Positions 52,082-60,481 of a stretch of 64,000 nucleotides of DNA are shown here, in pieces. Location of the stretch: NCBI RefSeq assembly GCF_003634455.1, contig NZ_RBLC01000001.1:1054001-1118000 (forward strand), in the 5' to 3' direction. The notes beneath the pieces were generated by a model, which made no database searches, had not been told where the DNA came from, and saw only the letters and a program-made list of their open reading frames with translations. This DNA is from Flavobacterium endophyticum (GTDB taxonomy: Bacteria; Bacteroidota; Bacteroidia; Flavobacteriales; Flavobacteriaceae). Every line of letters begins with the position of its first letter. Position 1 is the stretch's first letter. Made by a program: the position numbers and the translations under genes.

Positions 52082-53074
52082 TTAAAAAATAGTCTTATAT
52101 CTGTAGTTCAAGTTGATTATAGTGACACAACCATCTTGGTCTTTTTGCAATTCGATTTTTTTAATATTGATATTCCTGTCTCTGATTGCTTCATCTAAAT
52201 CTTTTAAAGAAATCGTCTTGCCATTGCGTAGCTTGACTAGCGGCAGGTCGTCTTCACAGAAATATCTTTTTACGTTTTCAAAAGAAAGCTTGTCTTCGCT
52301 GATGCCTAAAAGTATTGCTTTAAACTTTTCTTCATTCAACCCGGCAAGTTCCGGACTGCGTTTTGGAGCATCGGGCAATTGCTTGAAATAATCGCCAACG
52401 ATATCTGCTCTAGAATTGCTTCTTCTTTCTAATCTTTCAGAAACGACATCTTTTACTTCTTTTTTGGCAGGCAGTACTGTTATTTTTACCTGCTTTACAT
52501 ATTTTATGTCGCCATTAACGACTAACGAAACTATTTTTTCGCCTGGAATTCTATATACATAGGTAGGATTCTGGTCAATCGCATCAATTTTGATTCCGTC
52601 TCCAAATCTCCATTCCCACGATTTAGCATGCGAAGTAGAGTCTTTGAATTGCACTTTTTCTCCTTCATACACCACTTTTGGGGCATAAAATTTAGGCAAT
52701 AGACTTTCATCAATCACATCATTTTTCGGAAGAATTGTGATTGTTTTTTCAATAGTACAGTTGTTATTGATTAAAAGCTTTACAGTATATTTTCCGGGTT
52801 TGGAAAAGGAATGCGCGACTTTTGAGCGGTACGAGATTTTACTTCCGTCGCCAAAATACCATCTCCACTCATACGAGTTAGGCGTATTATCTGAAAAGGT
52901 AATGAGCTCCCCTGCTTTAAAGGTTGGAGCATCAATCTTAAACTCTTTAACAGTACAAATCGCTTTGTTGTTTATTTTGAAGGCCAGTAAGCCACAAGAA
53001 ATGACAAAAATTATAATGAAGAACAATATAATTTTTCCATCAAAGTGGGTTTTTATTTGATTACTCTTATTCAT
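52082..53074 (-). CDS. PKD-domain membrane protein, T6SSiii envelope component (TssP-like)
   Basis: 330 residues. One N-terminal membrane segment (about 14-33, ILFFIIIFVISCGLLAF) anchors the protein with its bulk in the periplasm. Two PKD domains follow: about 45-115 (YEWRWYFGDGSK, KPGKYTVKLLINN) and 130-205 (SWEWRFGDGIKID, IPGEKIVSLVVN). The C-terminal domain (about 225-330) is unrecognised (ENVKRYFCEDDLPLVKLRNG). First gene of the minus-strand arm, just before the sheath genes. T6SSiii replaces the TssJLM complex with TssNOPQR; I believe this corresponds to TssP but cannot verify it. Confidence 0.7.
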   Translation of the reverse strand: MNKSNQIKTHFDGKIILFFIIIFVISCGLLAFKINNKAICTVKEFKIDAPTFKAGELITFSDNTPNSYEWRWYFGDGSKISYRSKVAHSFSKPGKYTVKLLINNNCTIEKTITILPKNDVIDESLLPKFYAPKVVYEGEKVQFKDSTSHAKSWEWRFGDGIKIDAIDQNPTYVYRIPGEKIVSLVVNGDIKYVKQVKITVLPAKKEVKDVVSERLERRSNSRADIVGDYFKQLPDAPKRSPELAGLNEEKFKAILLGISEDKLSFENVKRYFCEDDLPLVKLRNGKTISLKDLDEAIRDRNINIKKIELQKDQDGCVTIINLNYRYKTIF

Positions 53075-53480
53075 TTTATAATATTGGTAAATTATAAACT
53101 GCTGGGGGCGATAAATAAGCGAAATTTGTCTTATTCCAAATTTATAAAAATTTCCTTTCGTTTTTCATGTTAAAATACTTTATCAAAAAAATTATTGTTA
53201 AAGTGACAATGAATTAACATATATTTAAACCGTCAATGCTTGATTTTACTACCTTCATAATTAATGATAATATTTTGTTAAATTCGCTTTATCCAAATGT
53301 TAATTGTGAGTTTTGTGGGTAAAAAGTATTAATTTAACATCATAGAAAAGGATTTTAAATCCTAAATGTATAAATTAGTTCCCAAAATTTTTAGGTTTAA
53401 ATAATCAGCTTCCCCCTTCAAAAGCACAAAAGATTATTTAGCTATTTTAGTAAAGTTTCTGAACTAAACCGCCGTTAATT
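53075..53480. other. 406-base divergent control region of the T6SS locus
   Basis: Separates the two T6SS arms and contains no coding frame I would support. On the minus strand it has TAAATTTG (53144-53137) and a CCCCC run (53108-53104) about 30 bases before the PKD-gene start. On the plus strand it has TAGGTTTA (53392-53399, one mismatch to TAnnTTTG) and a CCCCC run (53412-53416) 65 bases before the NlpC/P60 start. No regulator gene is adjacent. Confidence 0.5.
53137..53144 (-). promoter_or_regulatory. putative -7 box of the minus-strand T6SS arm (TAAATTTG)
   Basis: Exact TAnnTTTG match on the minus strand, 62 bases before the PKD-protein ATG at 53074. No clear -33 TTG. Confidence 0.4.
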
Positions 53481-54074
53481 ATGTTTAAAAAGATTGTTTT
53501 TTTAAGCCTTATGCCTATATGTTTTGTTTCTTGTCTGCCTAAAAAAGACTTTGCTATCACCGATGATTTTGTGGCTTCGCAAGCTGGAAGCACAAAAAAA
53601 GGAGCTGGCAACAAACACACTTACAATACTGTTTTGAGCGATGAGGACAAAAAATATTTCGCAAAAAAATTAGAAGTCAGCGAAACAGAAATATTAAATG
53701 AGAAACTATATAATTTTATAAAAAGCTGGGAAGGCACAAAATATGTTTATGGGGGAGAAACGCGAAACGGAATCGATTGCTCAGCCTTAATGCAAGAGCT
53801 TTATACGTATGTGTATAAAAAAGACCTTCCGAGAACCGCTTCAGAAATGAGCATGGACAATAGGATTGAATTGTTTAAGTCTAACGAAAAATTGCGCGAA
53901 GGAGATCTGGTTTTCTTCAGAATTACTGAAGAAAAAATAATCTCTCATGTTGGAATTTATCTTAAAAACAACAAGTTTTTTGCGGCAAATCAAGTTGGAG
54001 GAGTTGAAATCTCAAGCTTAAAAAAAGCTTTTTGGAAAAAAAATTTCGTAGCCGCCGGCAGATTTAAACAATAA
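53481..54074 (+). CDS. NlpC/P60 lipoprotein at the head of the T6SS arm
   Basis: 197 residues with a lipoprotein signal (FKKIVFLSLMPICFVSC, Cys 18). The NlpC/P60 domain (about 75-195) has YVYGGETRNGIDCSALM (nucleophile C100), HVGIYLKNNKF (H156) and FFAANQVGG (third residue Asn 170 rather than His). Such enzymes cut peptidoglycan peptides. As the first gene of the baseplate/envelope operon, 7 bases before tssG, it may open the cell wall for the apparatus, as other T6SS-linked hydrolases do elsewhere. It could alternatively fill the TssQ lipoprotein slot; undetermined. Confidence 0.8.
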   Translation: MFKKIVFLSLMPICFVSCLPKKDFAITDDFVASQAGSTKKGAGNKHTYNTVLSDEDKKYFAKKLEVSETEILNEKLYNFIKSWEGTKYVYGGETRNGIDCSALMQELYTYVYKKDLPRTASEMSMDNRIELFKSNEKLREGDLVFFRITEEKIISHVGIYLKNNKFFAANQVGGVEISSLKKAFWKKNFVAAGRFKQ

Positions 54075-54081
54075 TTGGGGT

Positions 54082-55008
54082 ATGATAAAAAATCGCTTTT
54101 TTGTTGAAAATTACAGAAACTTGACGCCTTTTGACTTAAGGGTCGAGCTGTTATTTGATACGCTTTTAAAAAACAGGACCGACGACCTAGATGTGGTTCT
54201 TAAGCCGAATGGTGTTTTTTACAGGAAATTCAGCAAGGACACGATGAACATTACTACTGATGTAAATGATTCAGACATCTTGAACATCGATATCAGTCGT
54301 GATGGATTCTATGATATCTTGCCTGAAAGCATCACGCACAATTACAGAAATCGCGATCAAAGAAATGATGCTTCGCAAGAATTTAAAATCCGTAAAAAGG
54401 AAGAAAAAGAAGCTCGCCATTTCTATAATCCTTTAGAAAATGAGCTATTCCGATTCCGACACCAGATTGAACGATACGAGTCCGATTTCTTTTCAAAACT
54501 AAGCACGAACGGAATTGCCGATATCATCAGGATGATTCTAGGCGTAGAAAAAAACATTCCCGATCTCTTGACCGTAAAGATGTTTTACGCTTTGATGAAG
54601 CTCAAAGGAAATTCTGGACAGAATATTTCTGACATTACTGCAATTCTTGAAAAAATATTGGGCGAAAAGATTTCGTATACATCTAAAAACATCCAACTGG
54701 AAAACGGCCATGATGTCGTAGAAGATTCGGGAGAAATGATTATGGGAATCACGACAACCTTGCAGAGCAATCAGGAAATTTTTCTAAAGAAATATAATTT
54801 CACTATTGGACCTTTGACGAATCCCGACAACCTCCCTAATTATTTCAACGATCAAGTTCTAGAAAATTTTTTAACCACGTTCTTTAACCTTTTTCTTCCG
54901 TTTCAAGTACAATATTCTTTTGAAATCCAATTAAATTCAGAAGACGAGCTATTTGCAATGGATGACACAATTTATAAATCAAGACTAGGAATATCAACAG
55001 TAATATGA
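54082..55008 (+). CDS. tssG: T6SS baseplate protein TssG (T6SSiii type)
   Basis: 308 residues. The N-terminal FDLRVELLFDTLLKNRTDDL, the mid-protein PLENELFRFRHQIERYES and FGxxPExL-like blocks such as NIPDLLTVKMFYALMK fit the divergent TssG family of Bacteroidota. It forms the TssE-F-G-K baseplate wedge. Its stop overlaps the tssN start by four bases (ATGA). The assignment rests on weak motifs plus operon position between the lipoprotein and tssN. Confidence 0.75.
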   Translation: MIKNRFFVENYRNLTPFDLRVELLFDTLLKNRTDDLDVVLKPNGVFYRKFSKDTMNITTDVNDSDILNIDISRDGFYDILPESITHNYRNRDQRNDASQEFKIRKKEEKEARHFYNPLENELFRFRHQIERYESDFFSKLSTNGIADIIRMILGVEKNIPDLLTVKMFYALMKLKGNSGQNISDITAILEKILGEKISYTSKNIQLENGHDVVEDSGEMIMGITTTLQSNQEIFLKKYNFTIGPLTNPDNLPNYFNDQVLENFLTTFFNLFLPFQVQYSFEIQLNSEDELFAMDDTIYKSRLGISTVI

Positions 55009-55868
55009 GAAAATATCTAAATCAAATTGGCGGGGGCGAAACGCTTGTCTATATCTTTTTAGCCATTGCAATAGCGATGATTATCAGCATGTTTATTGGC
55101 ATGAAAACGCCAAAATTCAGACAAGAGAAAAAAAGCTTCTTCATCTATATTATTTGCCAAGGATTAATGCTGTTGATTTTCGGCGCGATTTTATTCAATT
55201 TAAAAGACACGACAGTTAATATCCGATTCATCTCATTTCAAGTATACCTGCTCATTGCCGGAGCCGTACATTTAACTTTTTTCTATTTGTATTTCAAGCA
55301 ATTTGAAGCCAAAGAACTCTATAAAGAAATCTTCATAGCCATTGTTTCTGGAATTTTCTTGGAAGCCTTTGTAATCATGCTTATCGGACATTTCCAAGAG
55401 TTAGTTTATATGTACTATTATCTTGGGACGATGTTGTTCTTTTTGGTTCCAACATTTTGTTTTACGCTTTTCAAAACCGCTATTTCGATTCCGGCAAAGC
55501 TTCACAAAAGATGGTTCTATCCCGTAAATACGAAATATCCTGCGCCGCAAATTTCTGAAATGCGAAATATAATTATCGTAAATTTAGTATTCACGAAAAA
55601 AGCAAATGATTCAACAATCATAAATTTCAAAGTAAAAGCGCCACGTGCTTTCGACTTTGGAAAACTGTTTTATTATTTCATAAACGATTACAACGAGAAG
55701 AATCCTAACAGCCAAGTCCGTTATCTGGACGACAAAAACCAGCCGTATGGATGGTATTTCTACACCAAGCCAAAATGGTTCAGCTCATCCGATTACATCG
55801 ATCCTGATTTAGCAATAGACACCAATAACATCAAAGACGGAGCAACGATAATTTGTCAACGAATATAA
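55005..55868 (+). CDS. tssN: T6SSiii inner-membrane protein TssN
   Basis: 287 residues with five hydrophobic segments in the first 165 residues (TLVYIFLAIAIAMIISMFIG, GLMLLIFGAILFNL, YLLIAGAVHLTFFYLY, IFIAIVSGIFLEAFVIMLI, YLGTMLFFLVPTFCF). A cytoplasmic C-terminal domain follows (RNIIIVNLVFTKKANDS, FFYTKPKWFSS-like region). This matches TssN, a membrane component diagnostic of T6SSiii. It overlaps tssG by four bases and precedes tssK by 10. Confidence 0.88.
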   Translation: MRKYLNQIGGGETLVYIFLAIAIAMIISMFIGMKTPKFRQEKKSFFIYIICQGLMLLIFGAILFNLKDTTVNIRFISFQVYLLIAGAVHLTFFYLYFKQFEAKELYKEIFIAIVSGIFLEAFVIMLIGHFQELVYMYYYLGTMLFFLVPTFCFTLFKTAISIPAKLHKRWFYPVNTKYPAPQISEMRNIIIVNLVFTKKANDSTIINFKVKAPRAFDFGKLFYYFINDYNEKNPNSQVRYLDDKNQPYGWYFYTKPKWFSSSDYIDPDLAIDTNNIKDGATIICQRI

Positions 55869-55878
55869 TTTTTTAATT

Positions 55879-57063
55879 ATGGCTGAAAATATAAAACACT
55901 TTCCAGTAAACTGGATTGATGGAATGAAAATAAACAAAAATCACTTCATCACCTTGCAGGACAATATTGAAGATTTGGTTCGCGATGCGCGAAATTTAGG
56001 CGTAAACGAACTGAATTATGGCTTGATGTCTACTAACCTGACACGGCCTTTCCAATATTCAATCTCTATAGATGCGCATAATGAACTGAGCGTAAGCATC
56101 AAGCTTATCAAAGCGGTAACACCTGGCGGCGGAAGAATTGAAATCACCGATTATACAGGCGAGTTCAATGAGAAAATCGAATTGAAAGATTTTGACCTAA
56201 AAGAAAACAATTACTTTCTTTTGCTGAATGTTGATCCGTTTCAAAGAATACCGACCGGCGAGCAGAACATGGAGGAAGTACCGCCACGTTTTCCGAATGC
56301 GATGTCGCGCTATTTCCTGACAAGCGTTATCGAAAGCGAAGTAAACCAAAATAATATCGGCGCTTTGCAATTTCCGCTGGCGAAATTCAAAACTTCGGCC
56401 AACAGTTATGAAATCTTGACGGATTATATTCCGCCTAGCTTGACGGTCAACAGCCATCCGACATTGATTACCTTGTTTGAAAATTACGAATCGTTCTTCA
56501 AACAGATGGAGTTCAATGCCGTTCAGATTTCTCAAAAAATCAGATTCAGGAACAGTACCGAAGACGAAAACTTAATCGCGAACATGGTTTTTGAAGCTTG
56601 TGAAAAAATCCTGAGCTACGTAGCGCAGAATATCACCAGAAGCAAATGGGAAAACTTCTCCATGAAACCGATGGAAGTTCTAGAAAATACCGTAAGCTTG
56701 GCACGAATCATCAAGAATAGCTTTGACTCTTTTTCTGGAGATGGAAAAGAAATGCTTTTCAACTATTTTTCAGAATGGACAGAAATTTCCAGCGGGGATT
56801 ATGAAAGGCTTTTTTCAGAAACCATCAACACCAAATACAAAGCGTATGATATTGAGCCAACCGTACACCAAGTCAATAATTTTATTTCAAAAATAGATTA
56901 CCTGTTCAATATCTTAAACCAGCTAGATTATATCGGCAAAAAACGCGATGCCGGAATTTTTGTTAATGAAAATATCGTCAGAAACGAAAGAGTTAGCTTT
57001 TTCGGCAACGACGACAAAGACAACAATCCGCCAAACTCAGCGCCAACTTTTTTAGCAGAATAA
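55879..57063 (+). CDS. tssK: T6SS baseplate protein TssK
   Basis: 394 residues. The TssK N-terminus is recognisable (FPVNWIDGMKINKNHFITLQ, then QPFQYSISID-like strands), as are FPLAKFKTSANSYEILTDYIPPSL and the late helical region. TssK trimers join the baseplate wedge to the membrane complex and resemble phage receptor-binding proteins. Located directly after tssN and before tssO. Confidence 0.92.
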   Translation: MAENIKHFPVNWIDGMKINKNHFITLQDNIEDLVRDARNLGVNELNYGLMSTNLTRPFQYSISIDAHNELSVSIKLIKAVTPGGGRIEITDYTGEFNEKIELKDFDLKENNYFLLLNVDPFQRIPTGEQNMEEVPPRFPNAMSRYFLTSVIESEVNQNNIGALQFPLAKFKTSANSYEILTDYIPPSLTVNSHPTLITLFENYESFFKQMEFNAVQISQKIRFRNSTEDENLIANMVFEACEKILSYVAQNITRSKWENFSMKPMEVLENTVSLARIIKNSFDSFSGDGKEMLFNYFSEWTEISSGDYERLFSETINTKYKAYDIEPTVHQVNNFISKIDYLFNILNQLDYIGKKRDAGIFVNENIVRNERVSFFGNDDKDNNPPNSAPTFLAE

Positions 57064-57088
57064 ACCAACCCAAAAATCTACACCAACA

Positions 57089-57601
57089 ATGGATATCTTA
57101 AATAGAAAAGAACGAGCTTCCGCATTCCTACTGTTCCTGCTGATGTTTATCATCACGACCGGAGTATTGTTTTTTGCGATATTTTTTAACTACAAATTGC
57201 CTCTAAAAGAAAATGAGGTCTTAAAAAGCGAAAACGACCGAATCCTGACCGAGTTTAACTTCCAAAAACAATTTTCCGACAAGATCGAGCATATCGGAGT
57301 ATTGATTGATTCGCTGGACAAAGCTCCTGAAAGCTTTCAGTTTATCGAGCAGAACATCAGCTTTGAGCTGGTAGACCTAAAGGAAAAAATTCCTGCTGAT
57401 TCTGACCAAAGCTTGAAGCTATACGACAATGTAATCATAACCATCAATGATTTGGTAAAAACCAAAAAGTTGCTGCTGCAAGTCAACGATTCTAAAAAAG
57501 AAATCGATTTGCTGAACAAACAGCTGAAAGAATACGAAGAAGAAAACAAGGAATTACTCCGTGATCTGCGATTGACACAACAATTGAGAAGAACTAACTA
57601 A
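57089..57601 (+). CDS. tssO: T6SSiii transmembrane protein TssO
   Basis: 170 residues. One N-terminal membrane segment (about 12-34, FLLFLLMFIITTGVLFFAIF) is followed by a long coiled coil with heptad-like Leu/Ile spacing ending in LNKQLKEYEEENKELLRDLR. This matches the TssO family, part of the T6SSiii envelope complex with TssN and TssP. It lies between tssK and tssH with short spacers. Confidence 0.85.
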   Translation: MDILNRKERASAFLLFLLMFIITTGVLFFAIFFNYKLPLKENEVLKSENDRILTEFNFQKQFSDKIEHIGVLIDSLDKAPESFQFIEQNISFELVDLKEKIPADSDQSLKLYDNVIITINDLVKTKKLLLQVNDSKKEIDLLNKQLKEYEEENKELLRDLRLTQQLRRTN

Positions 57602-57612
57602 ATTCGAGAATT

Positions 57613-60072
57613 ATGATCACAGAAGACATCTTGCAGGCAATCCACATTGCAAAGCAATACGCTAAAGACAATTTCAATCAAAAATATTCTCCGGCACATT
57701 TGCTAAAGGCGCTTTTGAATCCTCAGTTCAACTTTATGAGAGAGCTTGATTCTAAAGGAATTGATGTTTTCTATCTTGACGAATGGGCTGATATCCGAAT
57801 CAGTGAATATGCAAAAGCTTCAAAGCCAAGCGATGATCCGGCTCCAGACAGTGGCATGAATGCCATCCTTGCCGAAGCAGAAGAAATTGCAAAAAAATCA
57901 GGCGATGAAATCAGTTTTGTGCCTATTCTAAAAGCATTGGTGACTCCAGGCGTTGGCTTTTCGCACGACCAGCTAAAATCCTTGCCGTTGACTCCAACTG
58001 ATTTATCATCACTTTATGGTTCCGGAACCGCAAGCACGCAGTCTAATTCTGAAAAAACAAAAATCAATCCAACAGGAAATTCGTCCACATTAGACAAATA
58101 TTGTACGGACAAAATAAAACATTATAAGTCGAAAGAATCAATTCCGATGATTGGCCGCGATGAAGAATTGAAAACAATTACAGAAATCCTGAACCGAAAA
58201 TTGAAGCCACACGTAATCGTAATTGGCGAATCTGGTGTAGGAAAATCAACGCTTATTGAAGGTTTCTGCGGAAAAATTGCCGATAAAACTATATTGGCCG
58301 CCTTTAATAACGCCAATGTTTTTGAAATCAACATCGGTCCTTTATTTGCTGGCGCTTCCTACAAAGGAGAAGTCGAAGACCGTCTTCAGAAGATTTTCAA
58401 TGAAGTAAAAAACTACGAAAAGCCGATACTTTTCATCGATGACATTCACGAATTATTCGACTCCAATCAAGGAAATGGAATCGGGAGCATTATCAAATCA
58501 GAACTTTCCAAAGGCGACATTACGTTTATCGGAGCTACAACTACAGAAAAATTCAGAAAATCGTTAGGCAAGGATGATGCACTTTCCAGAAGATTTGAAA
58601 CGCTGGAAGTCCATGAACCGAATCAAGATCTGGCTTTGAGAATGATTAAGAACGTGATTTCCCATTATCAGACACATCACGATTTCAGCATAGACGAAGA
58701 AGGCTTGAAAGAATCCATTCGACTTTCAAAACGCTATCTAAAAGAAAAATCATTGCCGGATTCGGCATTGGATTTAATCGACAGGACCATGTCTTCTTTG
58801 AAAGTAGCCAAAGAAACTATTAAAAAAGAACTTCCAGAACTCAAAAAACAGCTTACGGAAATCAATGATATCATTGAAGAATTAGAGAGAGAAGAAAAAA
58901 TCGTCTGGCTCCATTCCGATATCCAAAATAAGACTGGAAAGCTTTTCAGCGACAGCGAAGAAAACTTTTCATCAGTTGCAAACGAACAAAAAATCGCGCA
59001 CCTAGAAGGGCTTTTGGCCAATATGGAACGATTGAATGACGAAGAAAATATTGTTTCTTCTTCTCACCTGTCGCACGTCGTATCAGGCATTACAGGAATT
59101 CCAGCAGGAAAAGTAAAATCCGACGAACGTGAACGCTTGCTTGACATAGAAAACACGTTAAAAAAGAGAGTTATCGGCCAAGACCATGCCGTAAAAGTAG
59201 TTTCAGATGCCATATTAGAATCCCGTTCAGGATTGACTAAACCTGGACAACCTATCGGCTCCTTTTTCTTCCTTGGACCAACAGGGACAGGAAAAACAGA
59301 ATTGGCAAAATCGCTGGCTGATTTCCTTTTCGGAGATGAAAATGCGATCATTCGTTTGGACATGTCAGAGTTCAAAGAAGAACATTCTGCTGCACTTTTA
59401 TATGGTGCGCCTCCTGGCTATGTAGGCTATGAAGAAGGCGGACTTTTGGTTAATAAAATCAGACAAAAGCCATATTCTATTGTACTTTTTGACGAAATTG
59501 AAAAAGCACATAAGTCTGTTTTTGACGTCTTTCTTCAAATTTTGGATGAGGGAAAATTGCACGACAGATTGGGCAAAGAAGGTGATTTTTCGAATTCGGT
59601 GATTCTTTTCACGTCAAATATCGGTTCTGATTTTATCGTCAAATCGTTTGAAAAAGAGATCATTCCAAAATCAAATGATCTGATTCAATTGATGACCGGG
59701 TATTTCAGGCCTGAATTTTTAGGACGTCTAACCGAAATCATTCCGTTTGCGCCAATCAGCAGAAAAAGCGTTTCGAGGATTTTTGACATTCACTTAAAGA
59801 AAGAATTGTTGCAATTACTAGAAAAATTGGACATCACGCTGCATATCGACGAAAAAGACAAAGAACAGATTGCCTTGATGGGCTTCACGCCAGAATACGG
59901 CGCACGACCAATCAAAGGAACAATCCGAAATCAGCTGAAAAGACCGCTTTCACGCATGATTATTTCCAACGAAATCAAAAAAGGCGATACGCTCAAAGTC
60001 ACATTGAATGAAGAAGGAGAAATTAAATTTACGATAGAAAATGAAAGACCTATTCTACAAGATTCCAATTGA
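57613..60072 (+). CDS. tssH: T6SS sheath-recycling ATPase TssH (ClpV)
   Basis: 819 residues, Clp/Hsp100 class I. The N-terminal Clp repeat domain covers about 1-140. D1 has Walker A VIGESGVGKSTLIEGF and Walker B ILFIDDIHELFD. The middle coiled coil (about 400-470) is short. D2 has Walker A FLGPTGTGKTELAKSL, Walker B IVLFDEIEKAHKSV and the arginine finger region FRPEFLGRL. It pulls apart contracted TssBC sheath for reuse. Overlaps tssE by 32 bases. Confidence 0.96.
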   Translation: MITEDILQAIHIAKQYAKDNFNQKYSPAHLLKALLNPQFNFMRELDSKGIDVFYLDEWADIRISEYAKASKPSDDPAPDSGMNAILAEAEEIAKKSGDEISFVPILKALVTPGVGFSHDQLKSLPLTPTDLSSLYGSGTASTQSNSEKTKINPTGNSSTLDKYCTDKIKHYKSKESIPMIGRDEELKTITEILNRKLKPHVIVIGESGVGKSTLIEGFCGKIADKTILAAFNNANVFEINIGPLFAGASYKGEVEDRLQKIFNEVKNYEKPILFIDDIHELFDSNQGNGIGSIIKSELSKGDITFIGATTTEKFRKSLGKDDALSRRFETLEVHEPNQDLALRMIKNVISHYQTHHDFSIDEEGLKESIRLSKRYLKEKSLPDSALDLIDRTMSSLKVAKETIKKELPELKKQLTEINDIIEELEREEKIVWLHSDIQNKTGKLFSDSEENFSSVANEQKIAHLEGLLANMERLNDEENIVSSSHLSHVVSGITGIPAGKVKSDERERLLDIENTLKKRVIGQDHAVKVVSDAILESRSGLTKPGQPIGSFFFLGPTGTGKTELAKSLADFLFGDENAIIRLDMSEFKEEHSAALLYGAPPGYVGYEEGGLLVNKIRQKPYSIVLFDEIEKAHKSVFDVFLQILDEGKLHDRLGKEGDFSNSVILFTSNIGSDFIVKSFEKEIIPKSNDLIQLMTGYFRPEFLGRLTEIIPFAPISRKSVSRIFDIHLKKELLQLLEKLDITLHIDEKDKEQIALMGFTPEYGARPIKGTIRNQLKRPLSRMIISNEIKKGDTLKVTLNEEGEIKFTIENERPILQDSN

Positions 60073-60472
60073 TTTCAAGCGATTATCAAGCGGCGAAGAT
60101 TTGAGAAAAGTCACTATCGAAGAATCTCTGGCGCAATATATTTCCCTGATCATCACAACGATTTTCGGAGAATACAAATACGATGACGAGTTTGGAACTG
60201 TTATCTGGGAAACCGATTTTAATCTTTTGGCGAATGCCAATCAGCTAAAAGACATGATCAAAGAATCTGTTCATGAAAAAGTAAAAAAATACGAAAAGCG
60301 CCTGATTGTTACCGACGTAACTTTAGGCGTAAGCGAAGACACCGTAAGCTATGAAGCCAATATCCGCGTAAAAAAACGCTTGGACATTGTAGTTTATGGC
60401 GTAATCAAAAAAACAAACCAGCCGTACTATTATAAAAGCTCCTATTTTTTAGCGCCGTTTTCATTTAAATAA
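60041..60472 (+). CDS. tssE: T6SS baseplate protein TssE (gp25-like)
   Basis: 143 residues, GPW/gp25 family: SIEESLAQYISLII-like N-terminus (TIEESLAQYISLIITT), the acid-rich EYKYDDEFGTVIWETDF, then KYEKRLIVTDVTLGV. It links the baseplate to the first sheath ring, as gp25 does in T4. The start overlaps tssH by 32 bases, and tssF follows after 9 bases. Confidence 0.92.
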   Translation: MKDLFYKIPIDFKRLSSGEDLRKVTIEESLAQYISLIITTIFGEYKYDDEFGTVIWETDFNLLANANQLKDMIKESVHEKVKKYEKRLIVTDVTLGVSEDTVSYEANIRVKKRLDIVVYGVIKKTNQPYYYKSSYFLAPFSFK

Positions 60473-60481
60473 AAAGCATCG

